The notes: generated from the letters alone by a model not told the origin. DNA of 64,000 bases from Streptomyces abyssomicinicus (GCF_008974245.1 NZ_BBZI01000014.1:1-64000), one strand, 5' to 3'; counted from the first letter of the stretch, positions 9,228 through 18,193 are shown. Numbers and translations: made by a program.

Positions 9228-9920
9228 ATGGTGCAGAAGGCCAAGATCCTCCTGGTCGATGACCGGCCGGAGAATCTGCTGGCGCTGGAGGCCATCCTCT
9301 CCGCGCTCGATCAGACGCTGGTCCGGGCATCGTCCGGGGAGGAAGCGCTCAAGGCGCTGCTGACGGACGACTTCGCGGTCATCCTGCTCGACGTCCAGAT
9401 GCCGGGCATGGACGGCTTCGAGACCGCCGCGCACATCAAGCGGCGGGAGCGGACCCGGGACATCCCGATCATCTTCCTCACGGCCATCAACCACGGGCCG
9501 CACCACACCTTCCGCGGGTACGCGGCCGGTGCGGTGGACTACATCTCCAAGCCGTTCGACCCGTGGGTGCTGCGGGCGAAGGTCTCGGTCTTCGTGGACC
9601 TGTACATGAAGAACTGCCAGCTCAAGGAGCAGGCCGCGCTGTTGCGGCTCCAGTTGGAGGGCAGTGACCGGTCCGTGGGTGACGTCCCCCAGGAGGGGAC
9701 GGCCGGCTCCGGGCTGCTGGCCGAGCTGTCCGCGAGGCTGGCGGCCGTCGAGGAGCAGGCCGAGGCGCTCTCCAAGCAGTTGACCGACGACGCGGCGGAC
9801 GCCGCCGCGGTCGCCACGGCGGCCCACCTGGAGCGCAAGCTGAACGGGCTGCGCCGCGCGCTGGACGCGCTGGAGCCGGGCACCGGTCCGGCCGCGCCGA
9901 GGCTGCCCCAGCAGAGCTGA
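9228..9920 (+). CDS. osaB: OsaB: response regulator without a DNA-binding domain
   Basis: The ATG at 9228 is preceded by GAGGAGG at good spacing and gives 230 residues; the reading frame is open further upstream but lacks a better start. The N-terminal receiver domain (about 5-125) has D11/D12, phospho-acceptor D55 (LLDVQMPGMDGF), T85 and K108 (SKPFDP). The remainder (about 130-230) is charged and Ala/Leu/Glu-rich, consistent with a coiled coil. No helix-turn-helix is seen, so the output is probably protein-protein contact rather than DNA binding. It is the partner of the kinase immediately upstream; in S. coelicolor OsaB is needed for aerial growth on high osmolarity. Confidence 0.88.
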   Translation: MVQKAKILLVDDRPENLLALEAILSALDQTLVRASSGEEALKALLTDDFAVILLDVQMPGMDGFETAAHIKRRERTRDIPIIFLTAINHGPHHTFRGYAAGAVDYISKPFDPWVLRAKVSVFVDLYMKNCQLKEQAALLRLQLEGSDRSVGDVPQEGTAGSGLLAELSARLAAVEEQAEALSKQLTDDAADAAAVATAAHLERKLNGLRRALDALEPGTGPAAPRLPQQS

Positions 9921-10064
9921 ACGCCCGAAGCTTTCGCGTGCGGTGAGGGGGCGTCAGTACCGTCCAGCCGACGTCCGGCCCGCTCCCGGCCCGCTCCCCT
10001 GCGACACGATGCGACACGAACGGGTGAAGCATCGCGCAGGCGTGTCCACAGGCGCCTCCCCCGG

Positions 10065-10078
10065 TAACCTCACTCTCA
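10065..10078 (+). promoter_or_regulatory. -10 element for a predicted leaderless ftsK mRNA
   Basis: TAACCT (10065-10070) lies 7 bases before the chosen ATG, which has no ribosome binding site. This is the usual actinobacterial layout for a leaderless transcript. The -35 region is weak. Confidence 0.45.
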
Positions 10079-12879
10079 TGGCCTCACGACCCTCCGCAGC
10101 CAAGAAGCCGCCCGCTCCCGCGAAGGCGTCCTCGGCTGCGAAGGCACCGAGGGCCCCGCGGCCCGCCAAGGCCGCGAAACCGGCGGCCAAGAAGGCGCCG
10201 GCGAAGAAGGCGCCGGCCAGGAAGGCCGCCGCCAAGCCCGCGCCCAAGCCCGCGCCCAGCCCCACCAACGGCGTGTACCGGCTGGTGCGCGCCCTGTGGC
10301 TGGGTGTCGCCCACGCCGTCGGCGCGGTACTGCGGGGGATAGGGACCGGAGCGAAGAACCTCGACCCCGCCCACCGCAAGGACGGCATCGCCCTGCTGCT
10401 GATCGCGCTCTCCCTGATCGTGGCGGCCGGCACCTGGGCCGACCTGCGGGGGCCGGTGGGCGAGCTGGTGGAGATCCTGGTCACCGGCGCCTTCGGCCGC
10501 CTCGACCTGCTGGTGCCGATCCTGCTGGCCGTGGTGGCCGCCCGGTTCGTGCGCCATCCCGAGCAGCCGGAGGCCAACGGACGCATCGTCATCGGCCTGT
10601 CCGCACTGGCGATCGGCGTGCTCGGCCAGGTCCACATCGCCTGCGGCTCGCCGGCCCGCAGCGGCGGCATGCAGGCCATACGCGACGCGGGCGGACTCAT
10701 CGGCTGGGCGGCCGCCACCCCGCTGATCTACGCGACCGGCGCCGCGCTGGCCGTCGCGCTCCTGCTGCTGCTCACCGTCTTCGGCCTGCTGGTGGTCACC
10801 GCGACCCCGGTCAACGCCATCCCGCAGCGCCTGCGCGCCCTCGGCGTCCGGCTGGGTCTGGTGCGCCCGCCGGCGGTGGACGAGGGCTTCACCGGGGGCA
10901 CGACGCCGGGCGAGGACGACGAGCGGTACGAGGAACAGTGGCGGGAGTCGCTGCCGCCCACCCGGCGCAGGCGCTCGCTTCCGGCGGCCGAGAACGAGAT
11001 CGACGAGGCCGAGGCGGCCGGCCTGGACGCGCCACCCACCGGCAAGGTCCGTGCCCGGCGCGGCGGAAGCCGCCGGCCCGACCCGAACCGTCCGATGGAC
11101 GCCGTGGACGTCGCCGCACAGGCGGCCGCCGCCCTCGACGGGGCGATCCTGCACGGCCTGCCCCCGTCGCCGCTGGTCGCCGGACTCACCCAGGGCGTCA
11201 CCGAGCGCGGCGGGCGCGAGGAGGACACCGAGCGGTCCGAGCCGTCCGTGCCCACCGCGCGGCCGCGGCCCGGGAACCCGCCGGCCGCCGCGCCCGAGGA
11301 GCCCGCGACGGCCGCCGGGACCGTCCCCGACCTCACCAAGGCGCCGCCCGCCCGCGAGCGCGAGCTGCCGCCGCGCGCCGAGCAGTTGCAGCTCTCCGGC
11401 GACATCACCTACGCCTTGCCCGCGCTCGACCTGCTGCACCGCGGTGGCCCCGGCAAGTCCCGCACCGCCGCCAACGACGCCGTCGCCGCCGCACTGGGCA
11501 ACGTCTTCAAGGAGTTCAAGGTCGACGCCGCGGTCACCGGCTTCACGCGCGGCCCGACGGTCACCCGGTACGAGGTGGAGCTGGGTCCCGCGGTCAAGGT
11601 CGAGCGGATCACCGCGCTCACCAAGAACATCGCCTACTCGGTGGCCAGCCCGGACGTGCGGATCATCAGCCCCATCCCCGGCAAGTCCGCCGTCGGCATC
11701 GAGATCCCCAACACCGACCGCGAGATGGTCAACGTCGGGGACGTGCTGCGCCTGGCGGACTCCGCCGAGGACGACCACCCCATGCTGGTGGCGCTGGGCA
11801 AGGACGTCGAGGGTGGCTACGTGATGGCCAACCTGGCGCAGATGCCGCACATCCTGGTGGCCGGCGCGACCGGCTCCGGCAAGTCGTCCTGCATCAACTG
11901 CCTGATCACCTCGATCATGATGCGGGCCACGCCGGAGGACGTCCGCATGGTGCTGGTCGACCCCAAGCGGGTCGAGCTCACGGCCTACGAGGGCATCCCG
12001 CACCTGATCACGCCGATCATCACCAACCCGAAGCGGGCCGCCGAGGCGCTGCAGTGGGTGGTGCGCGAGATGGACCTGCGCTACGACGACCTCGCGGCCT
12101 TCGGCTACCGGCACATCGACGACTTCAACGAGGCCGTGCGCAGCGGCAAGCTGCAGACCCCGCCCGGCAGCGAGCGTGAACTGCGCCCCTACCCCTACCT
12201 GCTGGTGATCGTCGATGAGCTCGCCGACCTGATGATGGTCGCCCCGCGCGACGTCGAGGACGCCATCGTCCGCATCACCCAGCTCGCCCGCGCGGCCGGC
12301 ATCCACCTGGTGCTCGCCACGCAGCGGCCATCGGTGGACGTGGTCACCGGCCTGATCAAGGCGAACGTGCCGTCCCGGCTCGCCTTCGCGACGTCCTCGC
12401 TGGCCGACAGCCGGGTCATCCTCGACCAGCCCGGCGCGGAGAAGCTGATCGGCAAGGGCGACGGCCTGTTCCTGCCGATGGGCGCCAACAAGCCCGTCCG
12501 CATGCAGGGCGCGTTCGTCGCCGAGGACGAGATCCACGCCGTCGTCGACCACTGCAAGGCGCAGATGACGCCGGTCTTCCGGGACGACGTCGTGGTGGGC
12601 ACCCAGCAGAAGAAGGAGATCGACGAGGAGATCGGCGACGACCTCGACCTGCTCTGCCAGGCGGCCGAACTCGTCGTCACCACCCAGTTCGGCTCCACCT
12701 CGATGCTCCAGCGCAAGCTGCGCGTCGGCTTCGCGAAGGCCGGCCGCCTGATGGACCTGATGGAGTCCCGTCAGATCGTCGGCCCGAGCGAGGGGTCCAA
12801 GGCGCGCGACGTCCTGGTCAAGGCCGACGAACTCGGTGAGGCGCTCGCCAGGATCCGCGGCGAGGCTCCCGGCGGGTAG
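10078..12879 (+). CDS. ftsK: FtsK/SpoIIIE DNA translocase
   Basis: A hexameric ATP-driven DNA pump that clears chromosomes from closing septa, important at sporulation septation in Streptomyces. 933 residues. The N terminus is Ala/Lys/Pro-rich (about 1-60), followed by about four membrane segments between 100 and 250, an acidic/Pro-rich linker, and the FtsK motor from about 430. The Walker A motif is GATGSGKSS with K602; the Walker B region is LLVIVDELADLMM. A C-terminal winged-helix gamma domain (about 855-930, starting near TTQFGSTSMLQRKLR) reads the polar guide sequences. There is no Shine-Dalgarno sequence; a -10 hexamer just before ATG suggests leaderless translation. Confidence 0.95.
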   Translation: MASRPSAAKKPPAPAKASSAAKAPRAPRPAKAAKPAAKKAPAKKAPARKAAAKPAPKPAPSPTNGVYRLVRALWLGVAHAVGAVLRGIGTGAKNLDPAHRKDGIALLLIALSLIVAAGTWADLRGPVGELVEILVTGAFGRLDLLVPILLAVVAARFVRHPEQPEANGRIVIGLSALAIGVLGQVHIACGSPARSGGMQAIRDAGGLIGWAAATPLIYATGAALAVALLLLLTVFGLLVVTATPVNAIPQRLRALGVRLGLVRPPAVDEGFTGGTTPGEDDERYEEQWRESLPPTRRRRSLPAAENEIDEAEAAGLDAPPTGKVRARRGGSRRPDPNRPMDAVDVAAQAAAALDGAILHGLPPSPLVAGLTQGVTERGGREEDTERSEPSVPTARPRPGNPPAAAPEEPATAAGTVPDLTKAPPARERELPPRAEQLQLSGDITYALPALDLLHRGGPGKSRTAANDAVAAALGNVFKEFKVDAAVTGFTRGPTVTRYEVELGPAVKVERITALTKNIAYSVASPDVRIISPIPGKSAVGIEIPNTDREMVNVGDVLRLADSAEDDHPMLVALGKDVEGGYVMANLAQMPHILVAGATGSGKSSCINCLITSIMMRATPEDVRMVLVDPKRVELTAYEGIPHLITPIITNPKRAAEALQWVVREMDLRYDDLAAFGYRHIDDFNEAVRSGKLQTPPGSERELRPYPYLLVIVDELADLMMVAPRDVEDAIVRITQLARAAGIHLVLATQRPSVDVVTGLIKANVPSRLAFATSSLADSRVILDQPGAEKLIGKGDGLFLPMGANKPVRMQGAFVAEDEIHAVVDHCKAQMTPVFRDDVVVGTQQKKEIDEEIGDDLDLLCQAAELVVTTQFGSTSMLQRKLRVGFAKAGRLMDLMESRQIVGPSEGSKARDVLVKADELGEALARIRGEAPGG

Positions 12880-13335
12880 CCGCCGGTCGCGGGTGCGGCA
12901 CGGCGTACGGGCGCGGACGCGGAACCCGCGCCGCCGGCCGGCTGCGGACGCGCCCGGCTGAGGAAGAAGCGCCCGGCTGCGGACGCGCCCGGTGGCGGGC
13001 GTGGCCCGGGAGGGCGCCGGGGTGACCGAGCCGCAGAACTGTGCGGTGACCGAGCGCCCTTCGGGTGGTTTGGCGAGAGCCGGACGTGGAAGGGGAGCGG
13101 CGTGGGGGATCATCAAGGCGGACGTCCCGCCGGCCCCGTCCGGCAGGCCGGTTCACCGTGATCCTCCCGTAACGGAAGCAGGGCAACCGTTCCCCGCCCT
13201 CGCACGTCGAACCGGGCACAGGCGGGTGCCCACCCGGCGGCCTACAAACCGCCGTCGCCCGCTTGCCCCACCCTTTCGCACCCCCCCTAGACTGAACCTC
13301 CAGCACAGGTGGCCACACCCTCGAAAGGCGCCCCC
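12880..13335. other. 456-base gap without a gene, with a short direct repeat
   Basis: No coding region is supported; the open frames here are Arg/Pro-rich and lack a ribosome site. A roughly 19-base direct repeat (core GGCTGCGGACGCGCCCGG) occurs near 12939-12957 and 12973-12992. The region presumably carries the promoter for the RodZ-like gene, but no hexamers are convincing. Confidence 0.5.
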
Positions 13336-14169
13336 GTGTCCCTCGGCAACCCCTCCGAAGAAGAGCGTCCGTTCCAGGACGACCTCGACAAGGACCGTGA
13401 AGACCTTCCGCCGATCGGCCACGCCCTCCAGCGTGCCCGCACGGCGGCCGGGCTGTCGGTCGACGACGTCAGCAACGCCACCCGGGTGCGCGTCGCCATC
13501 GTGCAGGCCATCGAGGAGGACGACTTCGGCCCGTGCGGCGGTGACGTCTACGCCCGTGGCCACATCCGGACCCTTGCGCGCGCGGTCGGCCTGGACCCGG
13601 CCCCGTTGATCGCGTCCTACGACAAGAGGCACGGCGGGCGCCCGGCGCCCACCCTCGCCGCGCCCCTCTTCGAGGCGGAACGCATCCGCCCCGAGCGCCG
13701 CGGTCCGAACTGGACCGCGGCCATGGTCACCGCCATCGTCGCCGTGATCGGCTTCGTCGGCTTCACCGCCTTCGGCGGGGACAGCGACGGGACCGACCGC
13801 GCCCAGGTCGCCGAGGGCCCCGAGCCCAGCGTCTCGGTGACCCAGAAGCCCACCGAGAAGCCCGCCGCGCCCGAGCCCACCGAGAGTGCCATCGCCGCCG
13901 CGCCGCGCGACAAGGTCGAGGTGACGGTGAGCGCCCCCGACGGGCGCAGCTGGATCTCCGCCAAGGACCACAACGGGCGCGTCCTGTGGGACGGCGTCCT
14001 CGAGGAGGGAGACTCCCGCACCTTCCAGGACGACACCCGCGTCGACCTGGTCCTCGGCAACGCCGGCGCCCTCGAGCTGCACGTCAACGGCGAGAAGATC
14101 GAGGACGACTTCCAGAACGGCCAGGTGGAACGCCTGTCGTACACCAAGGGCGACCCGGCCGCCGGCTAG
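13336..14169 (+). CDS. RodZ-like membrane protein with N-terminal helix-turn-helix
   Basis: GTG at 13336 with GAAAGG eight bases upstream gives 277 residues; an in-frame GTG 27 bases earlier lacks a ribosome site. An HTH_25-type domain occupies about 27-95 (IGHALQRARTAAGLS ... VSNATRVR). A basic segment and one membrane helix follow near 130-152 (AAMVTAIVAVIGFVGF), then a Pro/Glu-rich linker and a C-terminal DUF4115 beta domain (about 195-270). This is the RodZ architecture, which links MreB filaments to the wall machinery in rods. In Streptomyces, which grows from tips, the role is not settled. It lies between ftsK and rimO. Confidence 0.8.
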   Translation: MSLGNPSEEERPFQDDLDKDREDLPPIGHALQRARTAAGLSVDDVSNATRVRVAIVQAIEEDDFGPCGGDVYARGHIRTLARAVGLDPAPLIASYDKRHGGRPAPTLAAPLFEAERIRPERRGPNWTAAMVTAIVAVIGFVGFTAFGGDSDGTDRAQVAEGPEPSVSVTQKPTEKPAAPEPTESAIAAAPRDKVEVTVSAPDGRSWISAKDHNGRVLWDGVLEEGDSRTFQDDTRVDLVLGNAGALELHVNGEKIEDDFQNGQVERLSYTKGDPAAG

Positions 14170-14203
14170 GGCCGCCGTACAGGGGGACCGAGGGTGCGCG
14201 CAC

Positions 14204-14233
14204 ACGGGGTTGGCCCGGCCGGGCCAACCCCGT
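14204..14233. terminator. perfect palindrome between the RodZ-like gene and rimO
   Basis: A 30-base perfect palindrome without a loop (centre between 14218 and 14219) lies 35 bases after the upstream stop and 39 bases before the rimO start. It is very GC-rich with no U-run, as is common for Streptomyces terminators. An operator role is also possible because it sits where the rimO promoter should be. Confidence 0.6.
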
Positions 14234-14259
14234 CGGCGTGGGACGCCGACGGAACGAAG

Positions 14260-14265
14260 TAGTCT
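14260..14265 (+). promoter_or_regulatory. -10 element for a predicted leaderless rimO mRNA
   Basis: TAGTCT ends 7 bases before the rimO ATG, and no Shine-Dalgarno sequence precedes that ATG. The spacing fits a transcript starting at the A of ATG. No good -35 element is seen. Confidence 0.45.
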
Positions 14266-14272
14266 TGAGCCC

Positions 14273-15793
14273 ATGCCTGAACGCCGTACCGTCGCACTCG
14301 TCACCCTTGGCTGCGCCCGTAACGAGGTGGACTCGGAGGAGCTCGCAGGCCGCTTGGAGGCGGACGGCTGGCACCTCGTGGAGAACGCCGAGGACGCGGA
14401 CGTCGCCGTCGTCAACACCTGCGGTTTCGTCGAAGCCGCCAAGAAGGACTCCGTCGACGCCCTCCTCGAGGCCAACGACCTCAAGGACCACGGCAGGACC
14501 CAGGCCGTCGTGGCCGTGGGCTGCATGGCCGAGCGGTACGGCAAGGAACTCGCCGAGGCGCTCCCCGAGGCCGACGGTGTCCTCGGCTTCGACGACTACG
14601 CCGACATCTCCGACCGGCTGCAGACCATCCTCGCCGGCGGCATCCACGCCGCCCACACCCCGCGGGACCGGCGCAAGCTGCTGCCGATCAGCCCCGCGGA
14701 GCGCCAGGCGGCCACCGACGTCGCGCTGCCCGGACACGGCGCCGTGGCCGACACCGAGCCGGCCCCCGCCGACCTTCCCGACGGCCTGGCCCCCGCCTCC
14801 GGGCCCCGGGCCCCGCTGCGGCGCCGGCTGGACGGCTCCCCGGTGGCGTCCGTGAAGCTGGCCTCCGGATGCGACCGGCGCTGCTCCTTCTGCGCGATCC
14901 CGTCGTTCCGCGGCTCCTTCATCTCCCGCCGTCCCAGTGACGTCCTGGGGGAGACGCGCTGGCTGGCCGAGCAGGGCGTGAAGGAGGTCATGCTGGTCTC
15001 CGAGAACAACACCTCCTACGGCAAGGACCTGGGCGACATCCGCCTGCTGGAGACGCTGCTGCCCGAGCTCGCCGACGTCGACGGCATCGAGCGGGTGCGG
15101 GTCAGCTACCTGCAGCCCGCCGAGATGCGTCCCGGCCTGATCGACGTGCTGACGTCCACGCCTGGCGTCGTGCCCTACTTCGACCTCTCCTTCCAGCACT
15201 CGGCGCCCGCCGTGCTGCGTGCCATGCGCCGCTTCGGCGACACCGACCGCTTCCTGGAGCTGCTGGACACCATCCGCTCCAAGGCGCCCGAGGCCGGTGT
15301 GCGGTCCAACTTCATCGTCGGGTTCCCCGGCGAGAGCGAGGAGGACCTGGCCGAGCTGGAGCGTTTCCTCAACAACGCCCGCCTCGACGCCATCGGTGTT
15401 TTCGGGTACTCGGACGAGGACGGCACCGAGGCCGCCGGATACGACGGCAAGCTCGACGAGGACGTCGTCGCCGAGCGTCTGGCCCGGGTCTCCCGGCTGG
15501 CCGAGGAGCTCGTCTCCCAGCGCGCCGAGGAGCGCGTGGGCGAGACGGTCCGGGTGCTGGTGGAATCCGTGGACGAGGAGGACGGCGTGTACGGGCGAGC
15601 GGCGCACCAGGCGCCGGAGACCGACGGCCAGGTCCGGCTGACCGAGGCCGCCGGCCTGCGGGTGGGGCAGTTCGTCGAGGCGAAGGTGATCGCCACCGAG
15701 GGCGTCGACCTGGTGGCCGAGCCGCTGGGCGGCCCGCTGCCGGGGGCGTCCGCGCCGGCGTCCCGGGCGGAGCTGGCGGAGGCCACGGGATGA
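14273..15793 (+). CDS. rimO: RimO: ribosomal protein S12 methylthiotransferase
   Basis: A radical-SAM enzyme that adds a methylthio group to the conserved aspartate of ribosomal protein S12, using two 4Fe-4S clusters. 506 residues. The N-terminal UPF0004 domain holds cluster ligands C14, C50 and C84. The radical SAM triad is C200-x3-C204-x2-C207 (GCDRRCSFCAIP), and a TRAM domain closes the C terminus (about 425-490). Between the first two domains lies a Pro/Ala-rich insert (about 140-185) longer than in proteobacterial RimO. RimO rather than MiaB is indicated by the GCARNEVDSE and SYLQPAEM signatures; the true miaB lies elsewhere in this window. It overlaps pgsA by 4 bases. Confidence 0.93.
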   Translation: MPERRTVALVTLGCARNEVDSEELAGRLEADGWHLVENAEDADVAVVNTCGFVEAAKKDSVDALLEANDLKDHGRTQAVVAVGCMAERYGKELAEALPEADGVLGFDDYADISDRLQTILAGGIHAAHTPRDRRKLLPISPAERQAATDVALPGHGAVADTEPAPADLPDGLAPASGPRAPLRRRLDGSPVASVKLASGCDRRCSFCAIPSFRGSFISRRPSDVLGETRWLAEQGVKEVMLVSENNTSYGKDLGDIRLLETLLPELADVDGIERVRVSYLQPAEMRPGLIDVLTSTPGVVPYFDLSFQHSAPAVLRAMRRFGDTDRFLELLDTIRSKAPEAGVRSNFIVGFPGESEEDLAELERFLNNARLDAIGVFGYSDEDGTEAAGYDGKLDEDVVAERLARVSRLAEELVSQRAEERVGETVRVLVESVDEEDGVYGRAAHQAPETDGQVRLTEAAGLRVGQFVEAKVIATEGVDLVAEPLGGPLPGASAPASRAELAEATG

Positions 15794-16506
15794 CCGGCGT
15801 ACCGGCGTCCGCCCCTGGCGCCTCGCCCGAGACGGAGGTCCTGATGGAGGAGCCCGTCGAGCCCCTGGGCGCCAGGCCGGCGGCCAGAGGCGGGAAGATC
15901 GCGGCGGCCGCGGTGAACGAGGCCAGCCTGTGGAACGTGGCCAACCTGCTGACCATGTTCCGGCTGGTGCTGGTGCCCGGATTCGTGGTGCTGATGCTGG
16001 CCGAGGGCGGGTACGACCCCGCGTGGCGCTCCTTCGCATGGGCGGCGTTCGCGGTGGCGATGTTCACCGACCTCTTCGACGGGCACCTGGCCCGCACGTA
16101 CAACCTGGTCACCGACTTCGGCAAGATCGCCGACCCGATCGCCGACAAGGCGATCATGGGTGCGGCGCTGGTCTGCCTGTCCTGGCTGGACGAGCTGCCG
16201 TGGTGGGTGACCGGGGTGATCCTCGGCCGGGAACTCGGCGTCACGGTGATCCGTTTCCTGGTCATCAAGTACGGGGTGATCCCGGCCAGCCGGGGCGGCA
16301 AGCTCAAGACGCTCACCCAGGGCATCGCCGTCGGCATGTACATCCTGGCGCTGACCGGGCCGCTGGCCACCCTCCGCTGGTGGGTGATGGCGGTGGCCGT
16401 GGCGCTCACCGTGGTCACCGGTCTGGACTACGTCCGTCAGGCGGTCGTGCTGCGCCGGCAGGGCATCGCCGAGCGGCGCGCCGCGTCGAGGGGGAGCACG
16501 GCATGA
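15790..16506 (+). CDS. pgsA: PgsA: CDP-diacylglycerol-glycerol-3-phosphate 3-phosphatidyltransferase
   Basis: An integral membrane CDP-alcohol phosphatidyltransferase making phosphatidylglycerol phosphate, the first committed step to phosphatidylglycerol and cardiolipin. The catalytic signature D-x2-DG-x2-AR-x8-G-x3-D-x3-D is intact (DLFDGHLAR, then GKIADPIAD). Several hydrophobic helices follow. The 238-residue form begins at the ATG overlapping the rimO stop (ATGA), which implies translational coupling; a shorter start 54 bases in is possible because the first 40 residues are poorly hydrophobic. It is followed by cinA with another ATGA overlap, an actinobacterial order also seen before clgR in mycobacteria. 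Confidence 0.9.
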   Translation: MTGVPASAPGASPETEVLMEEPVEPLGARPAARGGKIAAAAVNEASLWNVANLLTMFRLVLVPGFVVLMLAEGGYDPAWRSFAWAAFAVAMFTDLFDGHLARTYNLVTDFGKIADPIADKAIMGAALVCLSWLDELPWWVTGVILGRELGVTVIRFLVIKYGVIPASRGGKLKTLTQGIAVGMYILALTGPLATLRWWVMAVAVALTVVTGLDYVRQAVVLRRQGIAERRAASRGSTA

Positions 16507-17054
16507 CGCCCGCGGCCGCCGAGGTCGTCCTGATGCTGACCCACCACGGGGAGACGGTCGCCGTCGCCGAGTCGCTCACGGGCGGACTGGTCGCGGCCGA
16601 GCTGACGGAGGTCCCGGGGGCCTCGAAGGCGTTCCTCGGTTCGGTGACGGCGTACGCCACCGAGGTCAAGCACCGGCTGCTGGGGGTCGACGAACGGCTG
16701 CTCGCCGAGCACGGCGCCGTGGACGCGCGGGTCGCGCGGCAGATGGCGGAGGGCGTGCGGCGGGCGCTGGGCGCCGACTGGGGCATCGCCACCACCGGGG
16801 TGGCCGGACCCGAGCCGCAGGACGGGCAGCCGGTCGGCACCGTCTTCGTCGCCGTCGCCGGTGGTGCGGCGGGTGCGGCGCACGGTGCGGAGGCGTCCGC
16901 GGGCGGGAAAGTCCGCGCTCTGCGGTTGAACGGCACACGGGCGGAAATTCGTATGGAGAGTGCGCGGAGCGTGCTCGCACTGCTCCTGGAAGAGCTCCTC
17001 GACGCCGGAGGCGCGGCGCAGACGGACCAACGGCAAGGAAACGAGCGGGCATAG
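16503..17054 (+). CDS. cinA: CinA C-terminal family nicotinamide-nucleotide amidohydrolase
   Basis: A 183-residue protein made only of the CinA C-terminal (PncC) domain, which deamidates NMN to NaMN in pyridine nucleotide salvage. Visible motifs are the catalytic-serine region VAVAESLTGGLVAAELT, the PGASKAFLGSVTAYATEVK segment and GIATTGVAGP. The N-terminal molybdopterin-binding-like domain of longer CinA proteins is absent, as is usual in this position. Its ATG overlaps the pgsA stop, making rimO-pgsA-cinA a coupled unit. A Gly/Ala-rich stretch (about 120-135) interrupts the domain. Confidence 0.87.
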   Translation: MTPAAAEVVLMLTHHGETVAVAESLTGGLVAAELTEVPGASKAFLGSVTAYATEVKHRLLGVDERLLAEHGAVDARVARQMAEGVRRALGADWGIATTGVAGPEPQDGQPVGTVFVAVAGGAAGAAHGAEASAGGKVRALRLNGTRAEIRMESARSVLALLLEELLDAGGAAQTDQRQGNERA

Positions 17055-17190
17055 GATACGGAACAGAACGGGGGGATCTGATGTTTGCAGCCCTGAGTGA
17101 ACACGACATCGCTCCCCGCACGGCCGCGGCGCGAGGCGGTACGGTGGGGCGAGAAGGATGCGGCTACGCGGTCCGAGGAGGGAGCCACCG

Positions 17191-17568
17191 ATGATTCTGC
17201 TCCGTCGCCTGCTGGGTGACGTGCTGCGTCGGCAGCGGCAGCGCCAGGGCCGTACTCTGCGCGAGGTCTCTTCGTCCGCCAGGGTCTCGCTCGGTTATCT
17301 GTCCGAGGTGGAGCGCGGGCAGAAGGAGGCTTCCTCCGAACTGCTCGCCGCCATCTGCGACGCGCTGGACGTGCGGATGTCCGAACTCATGCGGGAAGTG
17401 AGCGACGAGCTGGCTCTCGCCGAGCTGGCCCGGTCCGCGGCCGCCACCGACTCCTCCGTGCCGGCTCCGGTGCGCCCGATGCTGGGGTCCGTCTCCGTGA
17501 CGGGTGTCTCCCCGGAGCGGGTCACCATCAAGGCGCCCGCGGAGGCCGTCGACGTGGTCGCCGCCTGA
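17191..17568 (+). CDS. clgR: ClgR: Clp/Lon protease gene regulator (XRE family)
   Basis: A 125-residue Cro/C1-type regulator. The HTH lies at about 8-65 (TLREVSSSARVSLGYLSEVERGQ), followed by a short tail. In Streptomyces and corynebacteria ClgR activates clpP1P2, clpC and lon and is itself degraded by ClpP; the C terminus here ends in Val-Ala-Ala, matching the alanine degron described for the family. The start ATG has GAGGAGGGAG upstream; an in-frame ATG 33 bases earlier, directly after GAGAAGG, is an alternative. Its position after pgsA-cinA matches the clgR position in other actinobacteria, supporting the assignment. Confidence 0.85.
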   Translation: MILLRRLLGDVLRRQRQRQGRTLREVSSSARVSLGYLSEVERGQKEASSELLAAICDALDVRMSELMREVSDELALAELARSAAATDSSVPAPVRPMLGSVSVTGVSPERVTIKAPAEAVDVVAA

Positions 17569-17625
17569 CGCGGGCGGTCCCGAGGCAACCGGACGGGACA
17601 CGGCCGGAACGAACAGCGGGAACAG

Positions 17626-17660
17626 CGGGGCGTATGCGCACATCGTGCGGATACGCCCCG
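17626..17660. terminator. terminator after clgR
   Basis: A 16-base stem with one G-G mismatch (17626-17641 with 17645-17660) and a 3-base loop, followed by TTT. It lies 58 bases after the clgR stop and separates it from dpsB. Confidence 0.75.
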
Positions 17661-17722
17661 TTTGCCGTGTCGTCGGGGTGCGGTCATGGTGGAGGGACAC
17701 GTCGGCTGACGAGGAGCAACGC

Positions 17723-18193
17723 ATGTACGTTGTCAAGAGCCCATTGCCGGATGCGGACCTCAGGGTGGTCTCGGAAGCGCTCCAGGGCGCCCTGGTCGAC
17801 CTGGTGGATCTGTCGCTGGTCGGCAAGCAGGTCCACTGGAACGTGATCGGACCCCGGTTCCGGTCGTTGCACCTGCAGCTCGACGACGTGGTGACCAGTG
17901 CCCGGGCGCACTCCGACTCGGTGGCCGAGCGGGCCTCCGCGCTCGGGATCTCCCCGGACGGGCGGGCGGCCACGGTGGCCTCCGGGTCCGGCATCTCGAC
18001 GGTGTCCGAGGGATGGATCAAGGACGGCGACGTGGTGCGGACCATGGTGGACGCGCTGGGGGCGGTCATCGGACGGATGCGGTCGAGGGTCGAGACGACG
18101 GAGAAGCCTGATCCCATCACGCAGGACCTGCTGATCGGGATCACCGCGGACCTGGAGAAGCACCACTGGATGTTCCAGGCGGAGAACGGGTAG
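17723..18193 (+). CDS. dpsB: DpsB: ferritin-like DNA-protecting protein
   Basis: A Dps-family four-helix protein of 156 residues that forms dodecamers oxidising and storing iron. The inter-subunit ferroxidase ligands are at the exact family spacing: H38 and H50 (12 apart), D65 (15 on) and E69 (4 on). The start ATG has GAGGAG seven bases upstream. It follows clgR after a terminator, so it is probably transcribed alone. S. coelicolor has three Dps proteins with roles in nucleoid compaction during sporulation; the position next to clgR corresponds to dpsB. It has no Lys-rich DNA-binding tail, so direct DNA binding is uncertain. Confidence 0.88.
   Translation: MYVVKSPLPDADLRVVSEALQGALVDLVDLSLVGKQVHWNVIGPRFRSLHLQLDDVVTSARAHSDSVAERASALGISPDGRAATVASGSGISTVSEGWIKDGDVVRTMVDALGAVIGRMRSRVETTEKPDPITQDLLIGITADLEKHHWMFQAENG

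Noticed and set aside
12818..13318. Minus-strand 166-codon frame in the gap after ftsK
   Set aside because: Arg/Pro-rich, overlaps the ftsK end, no ribosome site or family features.
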